A DNA stretch of 64,000 nucleotides, from the NCBI GenBank assembly GCA_025504975.1, contig JANUWI010000001.1, forward strand, positions 4,960,001-5,024,000, written 5' to 3'. How positions within the stretch are numbered: position 1 is the first letter of the stretch; each line of letters opens with the position of its first letter. Of this stretch, positions 11,287 to 22,641 are shown piece after piece. A program made the position numbers and the translations under genes. Under the pieces are notes generated by a model, which worked only from the letters and a program-made list of their open reading frames with translations, searched no databases and was not told where the DNA came from. Source of the DNA: Plenodomus lindquistii. Its lineage: Eukaryota > Ascomycota > Dothideomycetes > Pleosporales > Leptosphaeriaceae.

Positions 11287-11638
11287 TTCTGAGGCTACGA
11301 ATAACTTCTTGAGCATGACGAGATTGTCTCTGGTATACATCATACTCATAGCTAAAGGTCACTCAAAGCTCTTTGATCGTTGTCAGCTGCGAGAGCAGTC
11401 GTCCACAGACTTGCTCATTGCGCGAGCGATTGTACCGCAAGTAGGTGACCAGATGTCGGGCCCACGCCGTCTTGATTTCGACTCCTGGTTGTAATTGCAC
11501 TCAAATACCTGGCCATTCCGATCACATAATATTATGATGAGATATAATTGGTCAAAATATGAAATTATCTATTGCTGAACTACATAGAACTGAGTGGGTA
11601 TCTCATGAGAATCGCATAATGTGTCAACCTCCACAAGC

Positions 11639-13340
11639 TCATGAAAAGTCGTAAACTACCAATGCCTGACTGCCTTCGCTCTTCTCCCTGAGCACAATCA
11701 CATTCTGCTCGTCAAAACCAACCCAGCCACGACTGACCGTGGAATCGTCAAAGCCTTGATCAAGTGCAACACGAAGCCCATGTTTTCGTCCAGTACCATC
11801 TTCATCTTGAGCATCCTCATCATCTACGACTTTTGAAGGCTGTACGCGTACACTCAGCTCGCCATTACGAGATCGTTTCCGATTCGCCAACGATGCCATC
11901 CCACCTTCGAGATCCCATACGCGTAGCTCATCCCCTAGACGACTGACTGACACGGCCTTCCCGCGCATACCAACATGTGCGCCAGATATGGAAGAAGTGT
12001 GACCCCAAAGACGGTTGCCCGAGCTGATTGATAGTGCGGAAGACGTGGATCGAACCAAATATAGCGAAAGAGTATTGTCGGGGTGGGCAACGAGAAGATA
12101 GGGATGCGAATAGGACATTGATGTAGGCTTCGATCTGCTTGGTCCACTGGTCAAATCACTCTCGCGACTACTGCCAGGAAATGGTGATGACGAGCGCGTG
12201 GACGGCGAGGAAGCTGAGCGGTATGCAGAGAGCGTGAATGAATGCTCGTCTGCGGCTGTGGCAAGACGCGATTCCAGTAGTTCGCCCTCATGCGAGATAC
12301 GGAGTTCCTGTACCCCGACCGTCCAGCCGGAAAGATATGTCGGCAGCGAGTAAGCGATCGCTGCGGTCATGCTTGATACTGTCGTTCGCAGCGACAGAGA
12401 CACCGGAGGCCAGGCCGTGCTCGAGCGTAACGAGTATAGTAGTTGTGGATCTTCAAGTGAATGTGCCGTGTTCAACGTCTCTGGGAACACATACAAGGAC
12501 AGTAGATGGTCTTCTGTCATTGTGAGAAGGTATGGCGATGCATATGCAATTGCTGAGAGCATGCCATTCGTTGATGCGGGATGGGTATAGAGACATTCCA
12601 GTGCCTTCTCTTCTCTCTTCAGCGCAAAGACTGAGAAAGCACCGTCTTCGAAGCCCAGCACGACCCTTTCTGCGCCATCGTCTTTCTCTGAAGCATCTAT
12701 TGCCATCGAGACGGGCAACCTTGGTGTGTCCGCATCGCTTATAAGACTAGTCGAGGCCAAAAGGTTTCTTCCAGTCTTTGAACTCCATGCTCTTAGACCG
12801 GAGATTGAGTCAGCTGCGTACACAATGTTGTTGGACATCATGACGAGCAGCGGCGGATCTGGCGGCCTCTCCGCGACCAAAATCTCGCTGACAGCGCATT
12901 GTCCTTGTGTCCAGTTGTGTCGCAGTCTGTACTGCTGCTTCCAGTGTGTTTTAGTTCCATCTTTTACAAGATAACTATCATCCAGCCATTTTGAAAGTCT
13001 CGAAGAGTAGTGCAGGCGATTGGGAGTGGCGGGGTTTTTGATGCCAGGTATGCGAGAGGCGCGCGGGAGGACGAAGGCGCGGTAGTATGCAGCTTTCCAA
13101 AGTTCAGAGTCGATAGAGAGACGGCTGAACTTCTTGGATATCCTATCTTATCAGCACCTGGCCACACCCAAGGTTTTGACTTTCATACCGTTGGCACACT
13201 AAAAGGGAAGGTACAGGGATGAATGACAATATGCGCACGAGCAATTCGTCACTCAGTCTAGAAATCCTATCCGGGCGCGACAGCCGGCGCATTTTGGCTG
13301 GCTGTTCCTCATAACTCTCATCTTCATACGACCGTTTCAT
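11639..13340 (-). CDS. F-box protein with beta-propeller-like C-terminus
   Basis: Two exons on the minus strand, 13340-13189 and 13142-11639, separated by a 46-nt intron; 551 aa. An N-terminal basic patch precedes an F-box at about residues 22-65 (ISRLSDELLVRILSFIPVPS...). The remaining ~450 residues hold weak WD40-like blades, such as NNIVYAADSISGLRAWS and RLWGHTSSISGAHVG...LRVWDLEG, ending in VVYDFS. F-box/WD proteins act as substrate receptors of SCF ubiquitin ligases, but the target here is unknown. The start MKRSYEDES is the first ATG. Its promoter is shared with the divergent Sae2-like gene 219 bp away. Confidence 0.82.
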
Positions 13341-13559
13341 CGCAAGGTATTTGGACTTGGTGGTCAAGACGCGCCCCCGACCTGCGATGTCTTATCGTTA
13401 TCGCCACTATGGCACGTGCTTCGGCCCGTGATGTCGCGTTGCACTAGCGCGTTTATTGGACTTTGCCGCCTAATGCACCCAACATCATGTATTATTGTTA
13501 CCAGGACCGAAGCAATCAAACCTCACCGAAGCAGCATTATCATGCGGACTACTTGAACA

Positions 13560-16091
13560 ATGGCTGATCTTGCGGCTTGGATGGAGCAGCACAAGGCGTT
13601 ATGGACGCGCGCCTATGACGAAATCATCGCGCCTGACTTGGAGAAACAATGGAAGAAGAGTATGAATCTTTTCGCACGCGACAACCACAACTAACGACGC
13701 GTCAGAGGATCAGGACTATGAGACTGAATTGAAAGAAAGTCAGTCTTCTGTCTGAACTTTCATGAGGATCGCATTACTCACCGTGGCGCAGAGGAGGAGA
13801 ATCAACAGATCTTGTTCAACCACTTGAACGAGGAAATCAAGAAAACCGCACGCCTCACCAAAGAGAATGAATCATTAAAAGAGGAACTTCAAAGGCGAGA
13901 TGAAGCCACAGAGAATGTGCCAAGACGGAGTTCCCCACCTTCAGACGATGCTTCTACATTACAGGAGGAACTCCGTCAGCTCAACGAAAAATTTGGCGAG
14001 TTGACCAGAAAGTACCAGGATGTCACTCAGAAGGCTAAGTACTTGGAGAAGAAGAATCAAGCTGTTATGCAAAAGAACAAGGATATGAAGGAGAGCGTCC
14101 GCGCATGGCAGGAGTATGCTGACCGGCAATCTGGGAAGCAGAAGCTAAAACCCGAGGCGCGTACTGGGGGACCTCATTCTCGACTTGCATCCGCAGTTCA
14201 TCTTCATGAAGATCGCCCTCACATGCCCTCCAGCCCAGGATCCATCGCGACTGTCAAAACACCAGCATCTGCGGCACACCCTGGACGTTCTTCACCAGCC
14301 CCTATGGTGCCTCTTCCACAGGCGTCACTCCGATTATCTGAGCAAGCCGTGGATCAACCCATGACTCCAGTACAAACGACGGGTAGGGAGGGTCGACGTT
14401 CGAGTAATTCCACCACACCGAAGCCAGCAGCTTACCTCGACCACGAACGTCGAGATCGAGGTACGGAGAGGGCTGCTAGATCGTCGCCTGTGGTAGGAGA
14501 CAATGAGATAGCGGACAGAGAAGAGAATGTGTATGGCCACCTTCAGCAAGCTCATCCAGGCTCGAGTCAGACGACTGTGGATGAGCCCGGTGAGCAAATA
14601 TCAACTTCAGCACGTCGCATTGAAGCGGAGGATGACGACGATGCTCCGCAATTTGTCTCTGAGCGATCCCTCAAGCGGAAGCGCGGCCAACCTTCAAAGT
14701 CGAGGTTCGAGATATACGCTGATCGGTCCTCTGATGGCACTCCGGCGAGGCCTTACAACGTAAAGGAGGAACCACGGAGTAGCCCACCTATCCCCGTCTC
14801 GACGTTACTGCTGCGAAAAGAAACATTTGATCTTGATGAGCCTGTGCCAAGTATACTGAAGACACCCCACCAGACGCAAAGCTATACTGGCAACCATTCT
14901 AACTCAACTGGCACGCTACGTCATCAGAGATCGAGTAGTGCACCGTTCTCACAGAATGTCAAGAGAGAGCAGCTTGACCCAAGTCTCGAAGCAGGCAACC
15001 CCAACTCTGATGTCTCCGTACCTCAACACGGCGAAGTTGAGCTTCCACTTGCGGTCGCCGATGAGCGCGCATATAGTGAGCCCTCGGATGCGATTCATCC
15101 TGGAGACAATGTCCTTCGGCCCCTTGACCCAAATATACCCAACAATGTTTTCGACGAACCTCCGAATAAACGAAGTCGGCTCTCTGGTATGAGAGGACTG
15201 GCAGCGCATGATGTACTCGCAGAGTCGGGTGAAATGGCTGGTCATGTCACTGTTCAGCGGAGACTGCCGCCCCACCTCGCTCGAGCGCAATTAAATCAAC
15301 GATTGCGTGCTGTCAAACCCCCTCAAACGCCCTTCCAGGGCTCTTTACAGACACCGAAGTCTGAACCTGCGAAGATCAAGACTGAGCCAAATATCACACC
15401 TTCAACAAAGACCTCTCGCATCAGAGCAACCCCTCACACGACCGGTCACAACACTCGGTCGAAATCTCGCGATGACCCCACACCTGAGGATCGTCAAATA
15501 TGGACCATGAGGGCTCCAGATTCCCGTGCAGGTTTGCGCAAAGCCTGTGGAATAGCAACAAAGAAGCAAGGGCGACTTCGAGATCGTCCTCATACTGAAC
15601 TTACCGTTCAAGACTTCAAGCCCAACCCAGCCTACAATCAGGGATACAGCTACGCGTTCTCTGAGACTGTCCGTAAGCGGGGTGATCGTTTGTGCTTGCC
15701 GGGTTGTACCAACCCCCAATGCTGCGGCTCTACCTTTCGCACCCTCGCAGCAGCACTGGGTCCGCTCCCAACGTCTCAAGAGGATGATCTGCTCGAAGAG
15801 TATCTTGGAGATGCTTACAGCAGCATGAAACTGACACAAATGTCCGCCGAGGAGCGCCAGGAGCTGGTCTTACAGGCGCGTACAAAGAAGATGGCAAAAG
15901 AGTCAGGAAAGCATCGCGAAGCTTATGAACGTAGAAGGACGCCGCCAGGGTTCTGGCGGATCGACTTTCCGACCACGCAGGAACAGCAGGAGGACCGGGA
16001 GAAGGCCAAGGAAATGGAGAAGACGGAGATCCAGCAACGTTGGCTTGAAGCTCAAAGGAAAGGCGGAAGGTGGTTGTTTCGCGATGAGTGA
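13560..16091 (+). CDS. SAE2: Sae2/Ctp1/CtIP family DNA-end-resection factor
   Basis: Three exons, 13560-13659, 13706-13738 and 13792-16091; 810 aa. Residues ~30-145 are a coiled coil (heptads around LNEEIKKTARL and LRQLNEKFGELT), as expected for the oligomerising N-terminus. A long disordered Ser/Pro/Arg middle follows. The C-terminus from about 600 is the diagnostic Sae2/Ctp1 domain: RLRDRPHTELTVQDFKPNP, CLPGCTNPQCC (CxxC element) and RRTPPGFWRIDFPTTQE (the counterpart of the RHR region). Family members activate Mre11-Rad50-Nbs1/Xrs2 at double-strand breaks. TP and SP sites are plentiful in the middle, which suits CDK and DNA-damage kinase control. The protein is much longer than yeast Sae2, as is usual in filamentous fungi. 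Confidence 0.88.
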
Positions 16092-16414
16092 TGTGTGGTA
16101 CTTGCATAATTTGAGGTTAGCGGTTACGATTTCACGAATTTGAATAATATACGTTCATCAGTGACCTCCACTCATGCCGAGGTTCCTACTTCTGCCGAGC
16201 TCTAGGCGCCATACATGTTCAAGGCGCTCCGTGACTTCGTGGTTGGAGACTTTCCAGACACAACATAACGGACTATACCTTCATCTACTGCGGGCTCAGC
16301 GATAGATAAGTACGGGAACTTGCTCTTCGTACCTGATTGCCATTTTGCGCTTACCCGTATGAGGAAGTTGACAAGACTTGGCCACAGCGACCAAGACGCG
16401 TAGAATGTCCCTTC

Positions 16415-16466
16415 ATTACACCGAAGAAAAGTATGCCAGTATTACACCGAAGAAGAGCGTGCCAAT
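16415..16466. repeat. 26-bp tandem duplication
   Basis: ATTACACCGAAGAA followed by 12 more bases occurs at 16415-16440 and again at 16441-16466 with three or four differences. It lies about 260 bp before the aminopeptidase start. Confidence 0.85.
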
Positions 16467-16667
16467 AGCAGGGACTATCCGCAAAGCGCTGTTACACCAA
16501 TGGCTCGGTCTCTTTTTGATATAGTACGGGAGCTAGCAAGTATGTAATACGGTACCCTGTACACTTGCGCTTACCATTGGCTTGGCAGTCATCGCGTATT
16601 GTCAAGACAATACAACCATGTACAGTGTAGGTTACTTGGCTGCCGAATCGTCCGGCGTCCAGAGAGG

Positions 16668-16677
16668 TATATAAAAG
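16668..16677 (+). promoter_or_regulatory. TATA box
   Basis: TATATAAAAG lies 47 bp before the ATG at 16724, followed by a short pyrimidine-bearing leader. Spacing and sequence fit a strong inducible promoter, as expected for a secreted protease. Confidence 0.65.
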
Positions 16678-16723
16678 GATTGCATCGCGCTCTCCCAGCG
16701 CGAACGTCTATATCCTCATTAAA

Positions 16724-17955
16724 ATGAAGTCCATCATTCCGTTAGCGGCGGCATGCATTACTGCTGTGTTTACAAACGCTGAACATATAAAGCCAAGAAC
16801 ACTTATAACTATCGAAATAGCTCCCGGAGAGACTCGCCAGATCACAGAAGACGAGCGATGGGAGCTTTCATCGGTATGCTCGGGACCGAAGAAACCTGTG
16901 CTCTATCACTGACGAATGTAGAACGGGGGGTGTGGTAGCCATTTCTTCGACATCTCCGCATCCCACGCTGCACCTCTTGAAGTCAGGGCCCAAGGGCCGT
17001 ATCCCTCCCAGTTCCAGTACAATGAGAAGATCAAGCGTCTCTTCCCACAGCTGAGTTGGGACAACATCAAGAAGAACATAGAGCACTACACCACATACCA
17101 CACTCGCTTCTCAGAGACCGAAACCGGGGCTCAAGCTTCCGAATGGCTCTTGACGCAAGTCCAAGACGTAGTTGCAAAATCCAAAAAAGCAGGCATTACC
17201 GCAGCAGCCTTCCCGCACGCAAACTGGCCCCAAGACTCCATCGTCGTCAAGATCCCCGGACGCAGCAACAGAACCATAATCGTGGGTGCGCATCTCGACT
17301 CGCAAAACACGCGAAACCGTACACAAGCCCGCGCTCCAGGTGCCGACGACAATGGAACCGGTACTTTTACTATCCTCGAGGCTCTCCGTGTTTTGCTCAC
17401 CGATAAAGACTTTGGGCCCGGCAAGCTGCAGAATACGGTTGAGTTCCATTGGTATGCGGCTGAAGAAGGTGGGCTCCGCGGTAGCCAGGATCTCTTCTCG
17501 CAGTATGCGGCTGCGGGGCGCAATGTATGGGCGATGCTGAACCAGGATATGACGGGGTACATCAAGGGGACGCTTGATGCTGGGAAACCAGAGAGCTTTG
17601 GGTTGATCACGGATAGTACTGATGCGGCGTTGAATGAGTATATCGGCCGTGTAATTGATGAGGTAAGAGATCGCCCCAGGTGTACTTTGGCGCGATACGA
17701 CACGTGACTGATGGATTGTCTTAGTATACTGATATTCCCTATGTCGAGAGTACCTGCGGGTATGCTTGTTCAGACCATGGCTCAGCGACACGGAGCGGCT
17801 TCCCGGCATCTTTTGTCTTCGAGGCTGCGTTTGAGTATCGGAATCCGTATATTCATACTGTGAATGATACGATTGAGCATATTGATCCTGGCCATGTGCT
17901 ACAGCATGGACGGTTGGTGTTGGGGTATATTTACGAGCTCAGCAAAGCATTATGA
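16724..17955 (+). CDS. LAP1: secreted leucine aminopeptidase, M28 family (Lap1-like)
   Basis: Three exons, 16724-16873, 16922-17662 and 17725-17955; 373 aa. The signal peptide is about residues 1-19 (MKSIIPLAAACITAVFTNA), followed by a propeptide. The catalytic domain has the two-zinc ligands in order: His and Asp in GAHLDSQ...GADDNGTGT, the Glu pair in YAAEEGGLRGS, Asp in LNQDMTGY and the last His in IHTVNDTIEHID. A conserved disulphide-type Cys pair is present (STCGYACSDHG). It resembles fungal Lap1, an extracellular metallo-aminopeptidase that removes N-terminal Leu and other residues. Size matches the family (370-390 aa). The gene runs in tandem with a second secreted M28 enzyme. Confidence 0.92.
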
Positions 17956-18962
17956 TGGGCCTATGCGAACATTGGTCAATCCCTTATATGCTTGTAGTGA
18001 GGATGAGATCTTCGAAGGGTTTGACGAAGCTGCTTGTCGAATCTCGCTGATGGGGAAGGACAGTAATTGTAGCTTTTGTGCGTTTACAATACTTTAACTT
18101 TTCCGTGTGACGCGAAACAAGCGTACAGAGTACTGTATGTAGAAACCTACCAATCGTATTCCCCACCCATCCGTAATCCGACCTCAAGATAACGACAACA
18201 ATCGCCATCTCCCCTCCAATCTCCCCCGAAACAAAATCCATAAACCAAAGAAAGCAAAAAAGTTGAAGATCGCACCGGCTTCCCGTGCAATTGGCCAATC
18301 CCTCACCAATCCACCTTCCTATTCCGTTTCGCACCGATTCCATCCACCAACCTCCGAACTCCTTGGCAATCCTTCCAAACAAAACACACACTCTATCCGA
18401 ATTCTCCGCCCCTCCACCCGTCTGTTTGCCTGCAACACGCACTAGGATACTTCGGTGTCCCGCCCGTTTCTCTCCCGCACAAAACGACGTCCCGGCGCCA
18501 CTATCAGCACCGCCAAGGTTATGCCCAGAAAGCGTAACCGGGGCTGCCGGGACGCCGTGGCACAAAAACAAAGCTGCTGATTAGCTGTGAGCAAAGACAA
18601 GCGAGGGATGGAGCTTTCATGGCGAATGATAAGAGTTGTTGGTGATATTGGGTGGCCTTGGCATGGCCCTGGGATGCTGGCCTAATTTGATTGTGCAGAC
18701 CTGGGTGCTGGGTTGGACGATACGATGGATGCTTGTATGACGAGACGATGTGGGTGACGAGGGGGGCGACCTGCCTGTTTAGCCTTGCATGCGTTGGAGT
18801 TGTGCAATGAGCAGGTGGCAGGTACGATTCATTGCGCTGGTGGGTTATAAAGATCATGGATTCGCTGGTGTAGGTCAGGGGTTGTACCTGCGTCTGTCTT
18901 TCGCTCTCGCTCACTCTCTCTGTTAATTCTTTCTTTTACAGAAGTTTACAGATACAGGCAAT
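17956..18962. other. intergenic
   Basis: About 1 kb between the tandem aminopeptidase genes. The + strand is CT-rich from 18150 to 18500. Frames on both strands have no domain or plausible splice structure. The last 100 bp form the leader of the next gene, ending in a CT-rich tract. Confidence 0.55.
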
Positions 18963-20664
18963 ATGAAGTCCGCACTCGTTTACGGTACACTCGCTGCGGC
19001 GGTGTCGGCTACACCTTCGATGCGCAGAAGACAGTCTGCCACGAATAAGACGCTTGTCACATCTGAGGCGCTTCAGGCAGATATCACCATCGATGGTCTA
19101 CTCGCTGGTGCTCAGCAGCTTGAAGATTTCGCGTACGCGTATGACAACGGAACCCGGATCATCGGTAGCCCTGGACACAACGATACCATCTTCTGGCTCA
19201 AGTCTGAGCTCGAAGCGTTGAACTACTATGATGTTTCGTTGCAGAACTTCTTCACAGTGGCCATGGTCAGTGGGCAAATCAACGAGTTTCTGGTGAATGG
19301 TGCGAATACATCGGCCGATTTGTTCGAGTATTCTGCGTCGGGCAAGGTTACTGCGCCGTTGGTTGTGGTGTCGAATTTGGGGTGCGAGCCTGTAAGCATA
19401 TCTAACAGCAATGCAGTTGAACACATCGCTGACAGGTCATAGAGCGATTACCCAGCTTCAGTTGCTGGAAACGTTGCCCTCATCAGTCGTGGAACTTGTG
19501 ACTTTGGCCTAAAGTCCGCTTTAGCCGGCAGCGCAGGTGCAGCCGCCGCAGTCATTTACAACAACGCGAATGGAAGCTTCAGCGGCACGCTGGGTGTACC
19601 TCCTCGCCCAGAGGGCGACTACGTCGCCAGTATCAGTATTAGCCAAGCCCTTGGTCTTTCATTCGTCGAGACCATCAATGCTGGGACCGTGCTCAATGTG
19701 ACGGTTGATGTCACAACCGACATCCAGAACACGTCTACTTACAACGTCCTTGCGACGACCAAGTCTGGAGACCAGAACAACAAGCTCGCGCTTGGTGCGC
19801 ACAGTGATTCCGTACAGGCGGGCCCAGGTATGAACACACCCTTCGACTTGAAAGATCTGCTCTTCCCAAGTACCTCTGCGATGAGTACATGCTAATTCAT
19901 CTAGGTATCAACGACGACGGTTCGGGGACAATAGGCATCTTGGAGGTTAGTCTCCTGTATATAAATAGAACTATAATATGTCTACTAACTAAGGCGCGCC
20001 TATTTAGGTTGCAAAGGCACTATCCAAGTACGAAATCAACAACGCAGTGACCTTTGGCTTCTGGTCAGCAGAAGAAGAAGGTCTCCTGGGATCTACGTAC
20101 TACGTCGCAAATCTCCCTGCAAACGAGTCAGCCCTGATCCGCGCATACCTCAACTTCGACATGATTGCGTCGCCAAACTTCGTCAATGCCATCTATGACG
20201 GAGACGGCAGCAGCTTCAACCTCAGCGGCCCAGCGGGTAGCGATATCCTTGAAACCTTCTTCGAAGATTACTTCACCAGTGTTGGCCAGAACTTCACTTC
20301 GACTGAATTCAACGGCCGCTCTGATTATGGTCCTTTCCTCGAGGTTGGCATTCCATCTGGCGGTACTTTCACCGGTGCGGAAGAGATCAAAACGGAGGAG
20401 GAGGCGGAGTTGTTTGGTGGGGAGGCTGGTGTTGCACTGGATGTGTGCTACCATGCTGCTTGCGACAATGTTGCCAACCTCAACGTAACCGCTTTTGAGT
20501 TACATGCCAAGGCCATTGCTGCGGCGGTTGCGACTTATTCAACCTCATGGGAAGGTTTCCCAGCGAGGAACGCCACTGGGCTTACTAGGAGGACCGTGAA
20601 GCCTCGCAAGACGGACAACGCTCGTCATATTAGAGGTAAGCGTGCGGTGCGTTCCCACAAGTGA
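18963..20664 (+). CDS. LAP2: secreted M28 aminopeptidase with PA domain (Lap2/aminopeptidase Y-like)
   Basis: Four exons, 18963-19391, 19443-19827, 19905-19945 and 20008-20664; 503 aa. A signal peptide (MKSALVYGTLAAAVSA) leads into a propeptide with an RRR site. A protease-associated domain follows at about 120-250 (ALISRGTCDFGLKSALAGSAGA). The M28 catalytic domain shows LGAHSDSVQAGPGINDDGSGT, FWSAEEEGLLGS, LNFDMIAS and CYHAACDN, supplying all five expected zinc ligands and the catalytic Glu. Many N-x-S/T sites fit secretion. The C-terminus is unusually basic (RRTVKPRKT...RGKRAVRSHK) and may be trimmed. The family includes secreted Lap2 and vacuolar aminopeptidase Y; secretion is the likelier fate, though not proven. 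Confidence 0.92.
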
Positions 20665-22641
20665 ACATGGCGTACTTTGATGAACTTGACCAATGTTGTT
20701 TGTACACATGATGTAGAATACGAATCGGACCAGTTGTAATTATTAAGCTCCATGCGTGATATATATTGCGCCTACTTGTTCAAAGGCGTGTCGTAGTGGT
20801 TAGGAGTGAGTAGGTCATGTGCAATCTGTGTAAACACTCAGATAGTCTTGGCCACGCGCATCGGACAGCTGCTGAAGATGTTCCGTGTCGTGCAAGAACT
20901 GCATGTCGGGCGTGAGATCGATATATTCCCAGGATCGTGGATCTTGATGCATTGAGTGAACCTTGGATGTGCGTGACGGCCAGTAATCGTTGTGACGAGA
21001 CGTCAGTGCAAGAAGGTCTCTCGCTCTCCATGTCGTACGAACATGCGTCGAATGGGTTCAACCCCTCACGTGGTGTCACACCTGGCCTCTGCTGTTGCCC
21101 GGGTGGCTGACATGGCGTTGGCGGTCCTTCAGCCGATATGGAGGTTGGTTTGGCCCTGCCTTCTGCCGATTTCCAGTGCGGGGAATCTGAAACGCCGGTC
21201 TAGCCCAACACATGCTAGCTCCACCCTGTTTCGACAAAGCGGTGAACGTGCAGCGCGGTACCTGCCTGACAGCATTCGCCATGTTTCGAGGACGTCGGCG
21301 ATGCGCGCGAGGCGCTGCACCCACACATGCTAAGGAAGTCGAGATGGAAAGTCGGGTGTGGTGAAGGCTCAAGAAAAGTTGGGTCGAGTGACATGGTTCA
21401 TGTGTCTGCGATGCTCCATGGGCCGTCATAGTGGGGGTCAGCCTCATTATCGGACCCTCACCCGCTGCTCCTGCACGACATCGACTCGAAGTCACAGACG
21501 GGCACGCGTTGGCGCCAAAGACCAGCAGTGAATTGCCCCGCTGTCCACACCCGGCCGTGGAGCTGCCCCTCCTTGCTTGCTCTGCAGATGCTGGTGGTAC
21601 ATACTGTAGATATTTCCAGACACTGCAGACCTAGTGCACGTTGAATGGTTGGGCATGGCTTGCTGCCGAATGACGTGACGTCTCGCCGAGCGGCCAGTGG
21701 GCGGCAGTGCTCTATCCCGCTCTTCTGGGGTTCTAGAGGTTCTGGAAATTAGCTGCCATTGCAGTTCTCAGTACCACGCCTGCCGCGTACTCGGGAGGCG
21801 TGGACCACTGCAGTCCATGGACCATGGCTACTATCCAGTTGGCGCCAATTGGGCCGAGGCGTGACAGACGAGTCACGAAAGATGATGATGTGATGGGCGA
21901 AGGGGTGGCCGTTAACGTGGCATTGTGCTCGACTGCAGACTCTGGCGATCCATCTGGTGCTGCAAAGGAAGGCACTGGCAGATCCTGCCCAGATAGCATG
22001 GCTCATGGCGGAGCAGCACGCACCAAGGGGAGGGGGAGGGCAGCAACATGTGCGATGAGCGGGCGTGCCAACTAGCTTGTGGCTGGCGCCCCTTCCTAAC
22101 GTCTAGTAGTTGTTTAAGGGTCTCGCTCGCTGCAAACCGTCCCTCCACATCTGTAATCATAGAAACTGTGCTCTGAAACCCAAGAAACCCAAGAAACGGC
22201 CTCTTGAACGGGTGGCCTCTACTTGGAACTCTCCAGTCTGTCGTTACCCGCGACCTTGTGCCCGCACCGCCAGACGCCCACAGCGCTCCAAGGCCGTTCG
22301 CCTGACCACCACCTGCCACTGGTGACTGCCCCCATACATACCTCATACCGCGCCTGCCTTCCGTCCCGCCGCACCTGCCTCGCCGTCCGCGCTACACCAC
22401 CTCGAGGGCACCGAGGGCCGCCGCCCTGTGTACGTTTAGACTGTTGTATGTGTCTCGTCTCGTCTGCGCATCTCCAGTAGTTGTCGCCGCCGCGTTGGCT
22501 TCGTACTCGGCGACGCGAGGGGCATCGAGGCGCCGTCTCAACACACACCGCCCACACTCTCACCCCACGCATACCGGGCTTGTGGTATTTCCGCGCTGAC
22601 TCTTGCGCGTACAGTGTATTTCTAGTATTCCAGTAGACAAA
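20665..22641. other. long intergenic / 5' leader of Puf4
   Basis: About 2 kb without a convincing gene. It is GC-rich, and the C-rich + strand from 22200 to 22560 resembles a long untranslated leader of the Puf4 gene. Long leaders are common for RNA-regulator genes in fungi. Frames on either strand look like shadows of base composition. Confidence 0.5.

Larger units (their letters stand above)
9446..11638. other. gene-poor interval with tRNAs and small repeats
   Basis: No protein gene is visible. The interval is more AT-rich than its flanks. It carries two tRNA genes, a broken tRNA-Gly copy and two inverted-repeat elements, each listed separately. The rest shows no structure I could recognise. 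Confidence 0.65.
16092..16723. other. intergenic / promoter
   Basis: This is the 3' flank of the Sae2-like gene and the promoter of the secreted aminopeptidase. It contains a 26-bp tandem duplication and a TATA box, both listed separately. No gene was seen. Confidence 0.55.
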
